From assembly GCF_001486585.1 (NCBI RefSeq), contig NZ_LN909044.1, positions 501,488-565,487 on the forward strand: DNA of 64,000 nucleotides, read 5' to 3'. The notes below the pieces were generated by a model, which had not been told where the DNA came from, did not search any database, and saw nothing but the letters and a program-made list of their open reading frames with translations. The position numbers and the translations under genes are program-made. Shown one piece after another: positions 16,587 through 25,442 of the stretch. The DNA is from Paenibacillus senegalimassiliensis (lineage in GTDB: Bacteria > Bacillota > Bacilli > Paenibacillales > Paenibacillaceae). Every line of letters begins with the position of its first letter. Within the stretch, counting starts at the first letter, position 1.

Positions 16587-18083
16587 TTAGCCTTCTGTCT
16601 TCACTTCCACCTTAAACTCCGGCTTGAGCGGAGGTTCTACCGGCGCCTGGGTGCGGCGCAGGAAGAAGCCAATGACGAGCGCCACAATCCCAACATACAT
16701 GGAAATATTAAAGGCGCTATGCAAGCCGGAGACCAAGGCATTCGCCTTCTCCGTCACCGACTCGGGATCAGCCACGCCAGCCAGATAACGGATCTGCCCG
16801 TTGGAGAAGATCCCCATGAACAACGCGGTCCCGATCGCACCGGATACCTGTTGCAGCGTGTTCATGATAGCTGTGCCGTGCGGATATAGTCTCCGCGGCA
16901 ATTGATTAAGCCCCGTCGTCTGCCCAGGCATCATAACCAGGGAAATACCAACGAGCAAGGCGATATGAAGCCCGATGACCGTGCCGGTCGGCGTTGTTGT
17001 CTCCAAGCCACGCATGAACCACAGCGTTGCGACTACGATGAGCAGCCCTGGAGTAATCAGCGCCCGTGGGCCAAACTTATCGAACAGTCGTCCGGCTACC
17101 GGTGACATTAACCCGTTCACTACCCCGCCGGGGAGTAACACCAGACCCGCAATGAATGGAGCCATCATCAGGGCTCCTTGCAGATACATCGGCAGAATGA
17201 TCAAGGTGGAGAACAACGTCATCATCATTACCATCAGCAAGGCTGCCGATAGAGCGAACATTGGATATTTAAACACTCGGACATCCAGTGTAGGCTCTTT
17301 CACCTTCAACTGCCGCCACACAAACAAGATCAAGGATACAAATCCGACAATCAGACAAGTGTACACGATAGGGCTGGACCAACCTTCGCCTTCGCCCGCT
17401 CTACTGAAGCCGTACACAATACCCCCGAAGCCTGCCGTGGATAACAGAATTGAGAAGATATCCACCTTCGGTCTTGTAAGTTCGGACACGTTGCGCAAGT
17501 AGGCTGCGCCGAACAAAATCGAGAACACGACCAGCGGAACTACCATGTAAAATAACCAGCGCCAATTGAAGGAATCGAGAATGAGCCCAGACAACGTAGG
17601 ACCAATAGCCGGACCGAACATAATGACCAATCCGATGGTACCCATGGCTGTGCCTCTTTTTTCCGGGGGATAGATTGTAATAATTGTATTCATCATCACG
17701 GGCAGCAGTAATCCCGTACCGATGGCCTGGATTACCCGGCCCAACAGCAGCACACTAAAGGAAGGGGCTATGCCACAAACAATGGTACCGACCAGGAATA
17801 AGAGCATCGCGGATAAGAACATCTGTCTAGTTGTGAACCACTGCATCAGCAGGGCCGTAATGGGCACAAGAATACCGATGACCAGCATATAAGAGGTAGA
17901 CAACCATTGAATGGTCGATGGTCCAACCTGAAGCTCGTGCATTAAATCCGTATAAGCCACATTCAATAATGTTTCATTCAAAATGGACACGAAGGCCCCG
18001 ATCACCAGGGCAATTGTAATGGGAAGACGCTTGATCCCTTCGATTCCCGCCCCTTGTGGTGCAGCTTGCGTTGAAATATTCAT
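16587..18083 (-). CDS. DHA2-family MFS multidrug transporter (LmrB-like)
   Basis: A 498-aa major facilitator with about 14 membrane segments, of the EmrB/QacA group that exports drugs in exchange for protons. The antiporter motif C region reads GPAIGPTLSGLIL, and the motif between helices 2 and 3 is degenerate. The ATG at 18083 has GGAGGT ten bases upstream; an in-frame TTG at 18101 overlaps that site and was rejected. A TetR-type repressor gene lies directly upstream on the same strand, with shared operator-like sequences, the arrangement of lmrA-lmrB in B. subtilis. Substrates are not predictable. Confidence 0.9.
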   Translation of the reverse strand: MNISTQAAPQGAGIEGIKRLPITIALVIGAFVSILNETLLNVAYTDLMHELQVGPSTIQWLSTSYMLVIGILVPITALLMQWFTTRQMFLSAMLLFLVGTIVCGIAPSFSVLLLGRVIQAIGTGLLLPVMMNTIITIYPPEKRGTAMGTIGLVIMFGPAIGPTLSGLILDSFNWRWLFYMVVPLVVFSILFGAAYLRNVSELTRPKVDIFSILLSTAGFGGIVYGFSRAGEGEGWSSPIVYTCLIVGFVSLILFVWRQLKVKEPTLDVRVFKYPMFALSAALLMVMMMTLFSTLIILPMYLQGALMMAPFIAGLVLLPGGVVNGLMSPVAGRLFDKFGPRALITPGLLIVVATLWFMRGLETTTPTGTVIGLHIALLVGISLVMMPGQTTGLNQLPRRLYPHGTAIMNTLQQVSGAIGTALFMGIFSNGQIRYLAGVADPESVTEKANALVSGLHSAFNISMYVGIVALVIGFFLRRTQAPVEPPLKPEFKVEVKTEG

Positions 18084-18242
18084 TGTACAGGGTACCTCCA
18101 AACTATCCTATTGTAGTTAAATCTCTCTGTTCTCTCTATTTCTCTCACTTACTCTGTATGTGTATATGAACAGGGTGGTCACCCGCGAAATATATCGCAT
18201 AGCAACCTGGACCTGGGCTTTGCCATGTTATTTTGTTCTTTA

Positions 18243-18290
18243 TTAGACCGTTCTATATATAAAATTTAAAATTATACGAGACCGATCTAC
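18243..18290. promoter_or_regulatory. Two LmrA/YxaF-type operators before the MFS gene
   Basis: TTAGACCGTTCTATA (18243-18257) and GAGACCGATCTAC (18278-18290, overlapping the repressor stop codon) both carry the AGACCG core found again upstream of the repressor gene at 18881-18899. They lie in the gap preceding the transporter gene, which suggests direct repression of the transporter by the adjacent TetR-type protein. Confidence 0.6.
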
Positions 18291-18853
18291 CTCTTAAACA
18301 GTCGCGGAATCAGCTTCGCCGTCGTACGCAACGGAACACTACTCTTTTGCGTCAGGCACATAATAATCGCGCCCTCCACCATGCCGTTAATCACTACCGC
18401 CAAATCAGCCGCCTCTTCAGCCTCATAACCACAGCTCTTGAACTTCTTCTCGAACTCGCCAATCCAGGCGTGGTATACACCACAGCAAGCCTGACGAATG
18501 TTCTCGTTGCTTCTGGCTGTCTCATGCGCGACAATGCCAATCGGAACGCCCAGGTCCGCATCCTGGTCATAATTGTCGGCAATGAAGGTGAATAACCCCT
18601 GTACGGCGACCACCGCGTCAGGCGAGGCATCCAGCGCATCTCTCAGGCCAGCTAGCGTTACCTTCTTCGTATGGCTCACAGCTTCACAAGCCAATTGCTC
18701 CTTGCCATCAGGAAAGTGGTAGTATAATGATCCTTTGGGTGCGCCGCTAAGCTGAGTAATCTGATTCAAGCCGGTCGCGTTGTAGCCTTGATTTTGCAAC
18801 AATTTGGCCGTCGTTTCAATCAATAGCCGGCGCGTTGGGTTCTCAGTGGACAT
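18287..18853 (-). CDS. TetR/AcrR family repressor (LmrA/YxaF-like)
   Basis: A 188-aa TetR-family repressor. The N-terminal DNA-binding domain contains GYNATGLNQITQLSGAPKGSLYYHFPDGKEQL (residues about 23-54). The C-terminal half resembles the LmrA/YxaF ligand domain, with C-terminal helices containing CCGVYHAWI and VVINGMVEGAIIM. The length equals that of B. subtilis LmrA. It precedes the DHA2 efflux gene on the same strand. A near-perfect operator lies immediately upstream of its own start and two more lie before the transporter gene, so autoregulation plus efflux control is likely. Confidence 0.9.
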   Translation of the reverse strand: MSTENPTRRLLIETTAKLLQNQGYNATGLNQITQLSGAPKGSLYYHFPDGKEQLACEAVSHTKKVTLAGLRDALDASPDAVVAVQGLFTFIADNYDQDADLGVPIGIVAHETARSNENIRQACCGVYHAWIGEFEKKFKSCGYEAEEAADLAVVINGMVEGAIIMCLTQKSSVPLRTTAKLIPRLFKR

Positions 18854-18880
18854 ACCGCTCTTCCTCTTTCTTTCGTGGAA

Positions 18881-18899
18881 TTAGACCGATCAGTCTACA
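18881..18899. promoter_or_regulatory. Operator upstream of the TetR-type repressor gene
   Basis: TAGAC-N6-GTCTA (18882-18897, centre CGATCA) is a perfect inverted repeat 28 bases upstream of the repressor start, with the same AGACCGATC core as the sites at 18243-18290. Confidence 0.7.
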
Positions 18900-18992
18900 T
18901 GATGATAAACGAAAGGCGGGCCAAGTGTCAACACTCTCCCGCCTTACAGTTTATGGAGTATTTATATCATGCAGAGCGATGGAAACATCAGC

Positions 18993-19970
18993 TTACCAGG
19001 CATAAGCCCTTGGAGCTTCGCCCCCTGGTCCTGGGAAAATTTCATCGATGGCTTGCAGTGTGTCGCTAGTCAACTCGACTTCAACTACCCGCAAAGATTC
19101 CTCGAACTGCTCCAGCGTTCGTGGCCCGATAATCGGAGCGGTTACTGCAGGATTAGCCAGCGTCCAAGCCAAGGCGATCGTCGCCTCCGACTCTCCCAGC
19201 TCCTTACACAGCTTGGAGAACTTCTCTAGCTGCGGGCGCAGCTTCTCCACCCGCTCTGCTTGCTTGGCCGTTCTTGAGCCTGGCTGCGGATTCAGGTTCC
19301 CACCGAGAACACCGCCGTCCAGCGGGCTCCACGGAATAACGCCGATGCCCAACTCCTCGGCAGCAGGCAATACCTCAAGCTCAGGCAAACGGCATAGCAG
19401 ACTATACTTATGCTGCTCGGAGACTAGTCCGAGCCGTCCACCGGCCTTGGCTTCGTATTGAGCCTTCACCAAGTCGCGCCCTGCGAAATTACTGGACCCG
19501 ACATAACCGATCTTTCCTTGGTGCTGGGCGATTTCAAAAGCATTCCATAGCTCGTCCCAGCTCACGTTCCGGTCAATATGATGCATCTGGTACAGTTCGA
19601 TATGATCTGTGCCTAGCCGGCGCAGTGAATCCTCCAAATGACGGCGAATCTTATAGGCCGACAACCCCGCCCCGCCATTCTGGTCCTTCTCCGCGTCGCC
19701 CATGCCGCCGTATACCTTGGTGGCCAGCACGACCTTCTCCCGGCGTCCGCCGCCTTGGGCGAACCAACGTCCGATAATTTCCTCGGTCCAGCCGCGATGC
19801 GGTGTTCCGCCGTACACATTGGCCGTATCGAAGAAGTTGACGCCTGCATCCAGCGCCGCATCCATAATCCTGAATGCTTCCTTCTCCTCGGTGGTAGGTC
19901 CGAAATTCATCGTTCCCAAGCACAGACGGCTTACCTTTAGCCCGGTTCTTCCCAAGCTCGTATACTTCAT
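18993..19970 (-). CDS. Aldo/keto reductase (YajO/Kvbeta-like group)
   Basis: A 325-aa aldo/keto reductase. Catalytic residues are visible in NFFDTANVYGG (Asp, Tyr), VLATKVYGGMG (Lys) and YQMHHID (His). The NADP-binding C-terminal segment reads APIIGPRTLEQ. The N-terminus MKYTSLGRTGLKVSRLCLGTM is typical of the voltage-channel-beta-like branch rather than the YvgN branch at 9.3 kb. It is monocistronic on the minus strand. The physiological substrate is unknown; members act on diverse aldehydes and sugars. Confidence 0.9.
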   Translation of the reverse strand: MKYTSLGRTGLKVSRLCLGTMNFGPTTEEKEAFRIMDAALDAGVNFFDTANVYGGTPHRGWTEEIIGRWFAQGGGRREKVVLATKVYGGMGDAEKDQNGGAGLSAYKIRRHLEDSLRRLGTDHIELYQMHHIDRNVSWDELWNAFEIAQHQGKIGYVGSSNFAGRDLVKAQYEAKAGGRLGLVSEQHKYSLLCRLPELEVLPAAEELGIGVIPWSPLDGGVLGGNLNPQPGSRTAKQAERVEKLRPQLEKFSKLCKELGESEATIALAWTLANPAVTAPIIGPRTLEQFEESLRVVEVELTSDTLQAIDEIFPGPGGEAPRAYAW

Positions 19971-20114
19971 GACTGCAGCCTCCTCAACGTTTTGATATCA
20001 GGTGCTTAACTTGACCTATTGCCCAAAACTTGTCTGGATGAAGTCCACAACCATTATATACCAGATGGGCCCCTGGATAAAAGCCCGGCTCCCCCTATCA
20101 CCATTAGCCTAACG

Positions 20115-22220
20115 TCACAACCCGCGTCGAATTTCAAATAATCGCGCCGAGCGAGCTTGTGGCAACGTTACTTTCAGTTCCCCGGCAACGGCATCCCAGT
20201 TCCAGGTCCCCTCGAAGTTTTGCGGATAGGCGCAGCGAATGGATAACGCTTCACCCTGAAGCTCGGGTAGTGACAATACTTGAGAAGTAGCGTCTCCACC
20301 TACCCGCCATACTGCCAAATAAATGACTGGCTTCTCCGGTCGGCGAAGCCCCAGGCTCATCCAGTGGTCCTCCCGTTTAGGCAAGCCGAGCGGCCAGAAA
20401 GGAAAGGCCTCAGGAATATCCTTGCGGATCAATTTATAATAGTCCAGCGCTTCCTTCACCAGCGCGCGGCGGCGAGGGCTTAGCTCGGCCAGATGGCCGC
20501 TCTGGTGCACCCGCAGGAGCAAGGCGTTGACCATGTTGAACACAACCTCTTCATCATCGCCCTCTCGCAGAGGATAGGACCAGATGGCCGATTGCTCCGG
20601 TGCCAGCGCCGAAGGCGAAGCTGCGGCAATCGCTGCATAATTCACGTAGTCTTCCTGATCGCTGGTCGATTGAATGCTATACCGGCTTAGCATCGCATAA
20701 TCCATACGCATGCCCCCACTGGAACAATTTTCGATAACTAAATCGGGGTAACGGGCAAAAATTTCGTCCAGCCAGGCCAGATAAGCGCGGTTATGCTGCA
20801 GCAGTCCATCCCCGAAGCTATCCGCCGCCAGTTCGGTGCCGATTCCGGCATTGATGTTATAGTCCATCTTGATATAGCCTACACCATAGTCTTCAACCAG
20901 CCGACGGATGACTTCATTCGCATGGGCAATGACCTGTGGATTACGGTAATCCAACTGATAGCGACTGCGGTCCATCACCCGCTTGCCATGCCGCATGAAG
21001 AACCAGCTATCCTCTGTCTCCGCAAGCTTGGGACTACGGATGCCCATCACCTCAAGCTCCAGCCATAACCCCGGGACCATCCCTTTGCTGCGTATATAGT
21101 CCAAGACGTATTTGATGCCCTCAGGGAATCGCTCCGAAGAGGGTAGCCATTCACCTACACCATCCCACCATTCGCCTGGCGCATACCAACCAGCATCGAT
21201 GCAGAAGTATTCGCAACCCGCCTCTGCGGCAGCATCAATAAGCGGAAGCAGCTTGGCGGTGGTCGGAGAGCCCCACAGACAGTTCATGTAATCATTAAAT
21301 ATAATCCGCAAATCCCGATTGTCGGCATTAGGCCGACGAATGCGGCGGCGGTAAGCGGTTAGCTGTCCAACGGCCTGCTCGAAACCACCTGCCACTGCGC
21401 CAACGGCCACCGGCACGCTCACGAATGACTGATCCGGTGCAAGCGATATCCACCAGTGGTTATCATGCTCGGTGGGTCCGCTGATCAGCAGCGTCAAATA
21501 GTCGTTCTGGTCCATGATTTCCCAATGCCAGGAGCCATTATGTTCAATCTGCCAGTACAGGCTGCTCTCGGCTTCCCGATTCTCCAAAACAGCCATCGGC
21601 ACATGCTCCGCCGTGGACCAGGACCCGGTATTGCTACAGGTAATCCGCTTGGAGCTGCGGTCCGTCATATGGGAAAGTCCAAGCTCCGGCAGACGGTATG
21701 TCCGCCACTGCAGTTCGCTTTGCCATCCTGTATGCGGAATGGACAGAAGCATCTTCTCATCACGATCCGTCCGTCCTTCCTTATCCAGACCAGTTAAGGC
21801 AAACGAAGATACATATTCCACGCCCAGCATAGCCTGCCCCTTATTAAGCAATGTGACCCAGGAACGAATCGTTTGCAGTCCATCGAAGAACTGAATATGC
21901 TGCACGGCCTGCAACGAAGTTACCGGGTCCAGCAGGGTCAACTCCAGCTTGCGCCCAAGCTCATTTCTGGCATCCGTATGGCCGTCATAAACCATACGAA
22001 GCCCCGGGTAAGTCGCGCGGTGCGTCCGCCCATGGTATTCCGCCCGGTCTTCGCCCGTCAATTGCAGCTCCATCAGGCGAAAACCGGGTTTCTGTTCTTC
22101 ATGCAGCAGCTCGTTCACCCATTCCTCCGTGCCAAAATGCAGCAGACGGACATCCTTCTCCGAAGTGATTTCCAGGACCAGATGAAGACCGTTCTCCATG
22201 AATTGAATAAGCTTAGACAT
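20115..22220 (-). CDS. Alpha-galactosidase, glycoside hydrolase family 36
   Basis: A 701-aa GH36 enzyme that releases terminal alpha-galactose from melibiose, raffinose and galactomannan oligosaccharides. The catalytic barrel (about 300-640) shows CIDAGWY near 340, GLWLELEVMG near 384-393, the nucleophile Asp453 in IKMDYN, ENCSSGGMRMDYAML at 497-511 and the probable acid/base Asp521 in QSTSDQEDY. There is no signal peptide, so it is cytoplasmic and acts on imported oligosaccharide. It follows the binding-protein gene of module 1 on the same strand, separated by a strong hairpin that should lower its expression relative to the binding protein. Confidence 0.92.
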   Translation of the reverse strand: MSKLIQFMENGLHLVLEITSEKDVRLLHFGTEEWVNELLHEEQKPGFRLMELQLTGEDRAEYHGRTHRATYPGLRMVYDGHTDARNELGRKLELTLLDPVTSLQAVQHIQFFDGLQTIRSWVTLLNKGQAMLGVEYVSSFALTGLDKEGRTDRDEKMLLSIPHTGWQSELQWRTYRLPELGLSHMTDRSSKRITCSNTGSWSTAEHVPMAVLENREAESSLYWQIEHNGSWHWEIMDQNDYLTLLISGPTEHDNHWWISLAPDQSFVSVPVAVGAVAGGFEQAVGQLTAYRRRIRRPNADNRDLRIIFNDYMNCLWGSPTTAKLLPLIDAAAEAGCEYFCIDAGWYAPGEWWDGVGEWLPSSERFPEGIKYVLDYIRSKGMVPGLWLELEVMGIRSPKLAETEDSWFFMRHGKRVMDRSRYQLDYRNPQVIAHANEVIRRLVEDYGVGYIKMDYNINAGIGTELAADSFGDGLLQHNRAYLAWLDEIFARYPDLVIENCSSGGMRMDYAMLSRYSIQSTSDQEDYVNYAAIAAASPSALAPEQSAIWSYPLREGDDEEVVFNMVNALLLRVHQSGHLAELSPRRRALVKEALDYYKLIRKDIPEAFPFWPLGLPKREDHWMSLGLRRPEKPVIYLAVWRVGGDATSQVLSLPELQGEALSIRCAYPQNFEGTWNWDAVAGELKVTLPQARSARLFEIRRGL

Positions 22221-22259
22221 CGTGCTTCCTCCTTAGGTTGTTATGATCTTGATGATGGC

Positions 22260-22297
22260 AAAAAATGAACTCAGCACCAAGGGTGGTGCTGAGTTCA
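22260..22297 (-). terminator. Intraoperon hairpin terminator/attenuator between binding protein and GH36 genes
   Basis: A perfect 14-base stem, TGAACTCAGCACCA (22266-22279) with TGGTGCTGAGTTCA (22284-22297) and a 4-base loop, runs on the minus strand into TTTTTT. It lies in the 95-base gap between the two genes. Confidence 0.9.
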
Positions 22298-22315
22298 TCG
22301 CAAGCAGCAGTATAG

Positions 22316-23644
22316 TTATTGAGCGGAACCCAGTTGTACCCAGGCCTGTTCAATTTCAGTCACAGCCTGATCTTTTGTTTTGCTGCCGCCAATGTAGGCC
22401 TGCATAATTTCTCCGAATTTTTGGTGGAACGTATCCAGTGAGTAGTTCACGGACAGGTCGCCCGATGGCTCAGAAGCCAAAATTTCATTCATCTGCTGCG
22501 GCATGTCGAGTTCTGGCATTGGAGCATCCTTGATTGGAGGAATAACCTTGGCTACGCCAGAGAACCAGTTCTTCCCATAATCCGAGGTGTACAGCCAGTT
22601 GAAGAATTCAACAGTCTCCTTGACCACAGCCGAATCCTTGTTAATGCGCAAGGCTTGGTCTGCACCGGTAATAATTGTCGCTTGTTCCGGCTTGTCGCTG
22701 ACCGGATACCCGGCGATACCGATCTTAATATCCGGTGTAATTTTCTTAATCGATTCTTCGTCCCATGCGCCTTTACCTGTCATGATGGCCGCTTTACCGG
22801 AAGCAAAATCGCTGACTTCGGCATTACTGTCACGCTCCAGCGGCTTGTCAGTACCATGCTTGACCGTTGTGTCGATGAAGCTGAAGAAGTTGTTATAGAG
22901 CGCCGGATAATCCTTGATTTTTACATCTCCGGCAATGAATCCGCTTACTAGTTCCTGTGAAGTTACGCCTGCATCTTGAGCCGCGGCATTCACGAAATGT
23001 TGGAAGACATGCTTCCATACCCACCATTCTTTATAGGCATTAGCAAATGGTGTAATTCCCTTGGCTTCGAGCTTGGCGATGGCATCATCCAGTTCTGCCG
23101 TCGTTTTCGGGAAGGTGGTCACTCCTGCTTGATCGAGCAAATCCTTGTTGTAAATCAAGGTGAACAGGTTGCCCTTGACTGGCAGACCCAGCACCTTGCC
23201 GTCCGTAGAGCTCATATTGGCGCGAACAGCGTCTGTCATGGCTGCGGCCAGTGGCTCGTTGGTCAAATCTGCGCTGTATTCGGCAAAAGTGTCGATATCA
23301 CCGCCCGCCGTAGTCTGGAAGACGTCCGGTGTGCTACCGGCAGCAATTCTCGATTTGAGGACGGTATTGTAGTCCGCCTGCATGATCTCCAGATTAATGG
23401 TTACATTGGGCTTCACTTGTTTGTATTCTTTGATGTAGGCGTTGAAGGCATCCGTGTATTCGGGCGAAGCCGTGAACATGTTAATGGTAACCGGTTTGGA
23501 TTCGTCAGCGGCTGCATTATTGCCTCCCGCATTGGCGCCTCCGGCTCCACCACCCTCAGCGTTGTTGCCGTTTCCGCCACAAGCTGACAGCAGCCCCATA
23601 ATCAGCACGAGGCTGAACGACAGGGCAAGGATCTTTTTCTTCAT
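22316..23644 (-). CDS. Carbohydrate ABC transporter substrate-binding lipoprotein (module 1)
   Basis: A 442-aa family 1 extracellular solute-binding lipoprotein for oligosaccharides. The signal peptide starts MKKKILALSFSLVLIMGLLS, with the lipidated cysteine at residue 22. A Gly/Asn-rich linker follows, then the two-lobed binding fold (VTINMFTASPEYTDAF; GNLFTLIYNKDLLDQAG). I chose the ATG at 23644; 12 extra upstream codons precede the basic signal start. With GH36 downstream, raffinose-type alpha-galactosides are the probable cargo. The partner permeases are encoded divergently at 27.4-29.2 kb, on the far side of the regulator and kinase genes. Confidence 0.9.
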   Translation of the reverse strand: MKKKILALSFSLVLIMGLLSACGGNGNNAEGGGAGGANAGGNNAAADESKPVTINMFTASPEYTDAFNAYIKEYKQVKPNVTINLEIMQADYNTVLKSRIAAGSTPDVFQTTAGGDIDTFAEYSADLTNEPLAAAMTDAVRANMSSTDGKVLGLPVKGNLFTLIYNKDLLDQAGVTTFPKTTAELDDAIAKLEAKGITPFANAYKEWWVWKHVFQHFVNAAAQDAGVTSQELVSGFIAGDVKIKDYPALYNNFFSFIDTTVKHGTDKPLERDSNAEVSDFASGKAAIMTGKGAWDEESIKKITPDIKIGIAGYPVSDKPEQATIITGADQALRINKDSAVVKETVEFFNWLYTSDYGKNWFSGVAKVIPPIKDAPMPELDMPQQMNEILASEPSGDLSVNYSLDTFHQKFGEIMQAYIGGSKTKDQAVTEIEQAWVQLGSAQ

Positions 23645-23792
23645 TTCATAACGCCCCCACTTCTTTGAAGTTGTTAACATCCTTACAGCAGGATGCTTGA
23701 CCTGCTATGCCCTTATTCTAATGAATCGGTCTAACGGACAAAATGTAGATATGTGGTGATTTGAGGGTAAAAAAGTGGAATCATTGGCGAGT

Positions 23793-25442
23793 TCACTTTT
23801 TAACCCCTGCTTCCTGCTGCGCTCGATATTCGGAGGGAGATAAGTCGTAATAGTTCCGGAACGCCTTGCTGAAATAGTTCTTATCCTTATAGCCAAGCAT
23901 CTCGGAAATCTCCTGAATCTTCAGGGAAGAATCATTCAGCAGCTCCGTGGCCTTCTCCATCCGCACCTTCTGGACGTATTCATGAATACCATGGCCGTAT
24001 TGCTGCTTGAACAGCTTCATCAAGTATTCCCTGCTGAGAAAATACTTCTCGGTGAACATTGAAATCTTGATGTCTTCAAAATAATGATTTTCGATATAGG
24101 CCTTGATATCATCCACGTTAAATGGTTTGTTCCCTGCCAACGAACGACGAATCTGCTCATTGTAATAGGCCGTCAGTCGCCAGAGCAGCTCTTCGTATTG
24201 CTCGAAGGTAGCATAGTCGGTAGACAACCCTATCGCGCGTAGCGCCCGCTCTCCTCCAGCACCAGGAAGTCGGTCCGCCGGAACACCAAGCTCAGTCGCC
24301 GTATCGTTTAATAGAACGATCATTTCGCGTAGTGTTCGGTCCGCTTGGCCAAAGGTGAAGGATTCGCCGGACTTGATCTTTTTGGCGTATTCACTCATCA
24401 CCGTCTTGGCAGCTTTAAGGTTCCCCGCCTCCAGAGTGCTGCGAAGCATGGGCAAGCGACTGGTGAAGGAGAAGCCATCCTGCACAGGCGAGTTACCTCC
24501 ACTCCCGATAATGGCCTTGCCCTTAAGCTTGAGCAGATCGATCCACTCGATCTTGGCTGCGGCTTCCTTATAGGAGTCTGCCAAGGCCAGCACATCCTCA
24601 CAGACAGGTCCGACGCCCCCCGCTGACAGAATGCCAAACAAACTGCTTAAGGTCGACACCACCTTCTTCATCAGCTCTCCCGAGCGGAAATCAACTTCCT
24701 GCGGGTAACCACCATGCGCTGTATAGATGGCAATAATCTCCCGTTCCTGCTTCGGGTTGGCGAAGCTGAAGCAGATCAAGTTATTTCCGGCCACCTCGTT
24801 AATGACATTGGCTACGGCGAAATACAATAGCTCCGTATCCTGATTGAAGCGGCTGTCTCGAATGGCCTCCATATTCAGAATGCGTAACACCAGCACCCCG
24901 AAGCGATTATTTGAATCATCCGCTCCTATTAAGGGGAGGAACCCCTGATTGCTCTGCTGCTTGAAGCTGCGGTCGATAATGGACAAGTATATCTTCTCCT
25001 TCAACTTGGGCAGCGACATATTGAAGGTAATGTTTCTGGTAATCGATTCGCTCTGCAACTGCCGCTTGGCCGCGAGCACGTCGATGGCTTTACGTAAGGC
25101 CTGATTCAAGTCCTGACGGTTGACTGGCTTAAGCAGATAATCCACTACTTTGGAGTGAATAGCCTGTCTGGTGAACTCAAAATCATTATAGCCACTGATG
25201 ACGATGGTCAGTAGCTCGGGGTAGGCCTGCTCTACAGTCTTGAGGAATTCCACCCCGTTCATCTCCGGCATCTTCATATCTACCATAATGATGTCCGGCT
25301 TATGCTGCTCCAGCATAGCCAGCCCCGCCTTGCCATCCGTCGCCTCCAGCACCTCCTCAATCTCCAGCTCCTGCCAGTTGCCTAAGATGCGTATTGCTTC
25401 CCGAAGCGGCTCCTCATCATCAATAATCAATACTTTATACAT
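23793..25442 (-). CDS. AraC-type response regulator (module 1)
   Basis: A 549-aa response regulator of the YesN type. The receiver domain (1-125) has the acidic pocket IIDDEE and phospho-acceptor Asp55 in IIMVDMKMPEM, with a conserved Lys in YLLKPV. A middle region of about 300 residues of unknown fold precedes the C-terminal AraC DNA-binding domain with two helix-turn-helices (YFSREYLMKLFKQQYG; LGYKDKNYFSKAFRNYY). It overlaps the kinase gene by eight bases, so the two are co-translated. It presumably activates the divergent permease operon and the binding protein/GH36 genes. Confidence 0.92.
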   Translation of the reverse strand: MYKVLIIDDEEPLREAIRILGNWQELEIEEVLEATDGKAGLAMLEQHKPDIIMVDMKMPEMNGVEFLKTVEQAYPELLTIVISGYNDFEFTRQAIHSKVVDYLLKPVNRQDLNQALRKAIDVLAAKRQLQSESITRNITFNMSLPKLKEKIYLSIIDRSFKQQSNQGFLPLIGADDSNNRFGVLVLRILNMEAIRDSRFNQDTELLYFAVANVINEVAGNNLICFSFANPKQEREIIAIYTAHGGYPQEVDFRSGELMKKVVSTLSSLFGILSAGGVGPVCEDVLALADSYKEAAAKIEWIDLLKLKGKAIIGSGGNSPVQDGFSFTSRLPMLRSTLEAGNLKAAKTVMSEYAKKIKSGESFTFGQADRTLREMIVLLNDTATELGVPADRLPGAGGERALRAIGLSTDYATFEQYEELLWRLTAYYNEQIRRSLAGNKPFNVDDIKAYIENHYFEDIKISMFTEKYFLSREYLMKLFKQQYGHGIHEYVQKVRMEKATELLNDSSLKIQEISEMLGYKDKNYFSKAFRNYYDLSPSEYRAQQEAGVKK

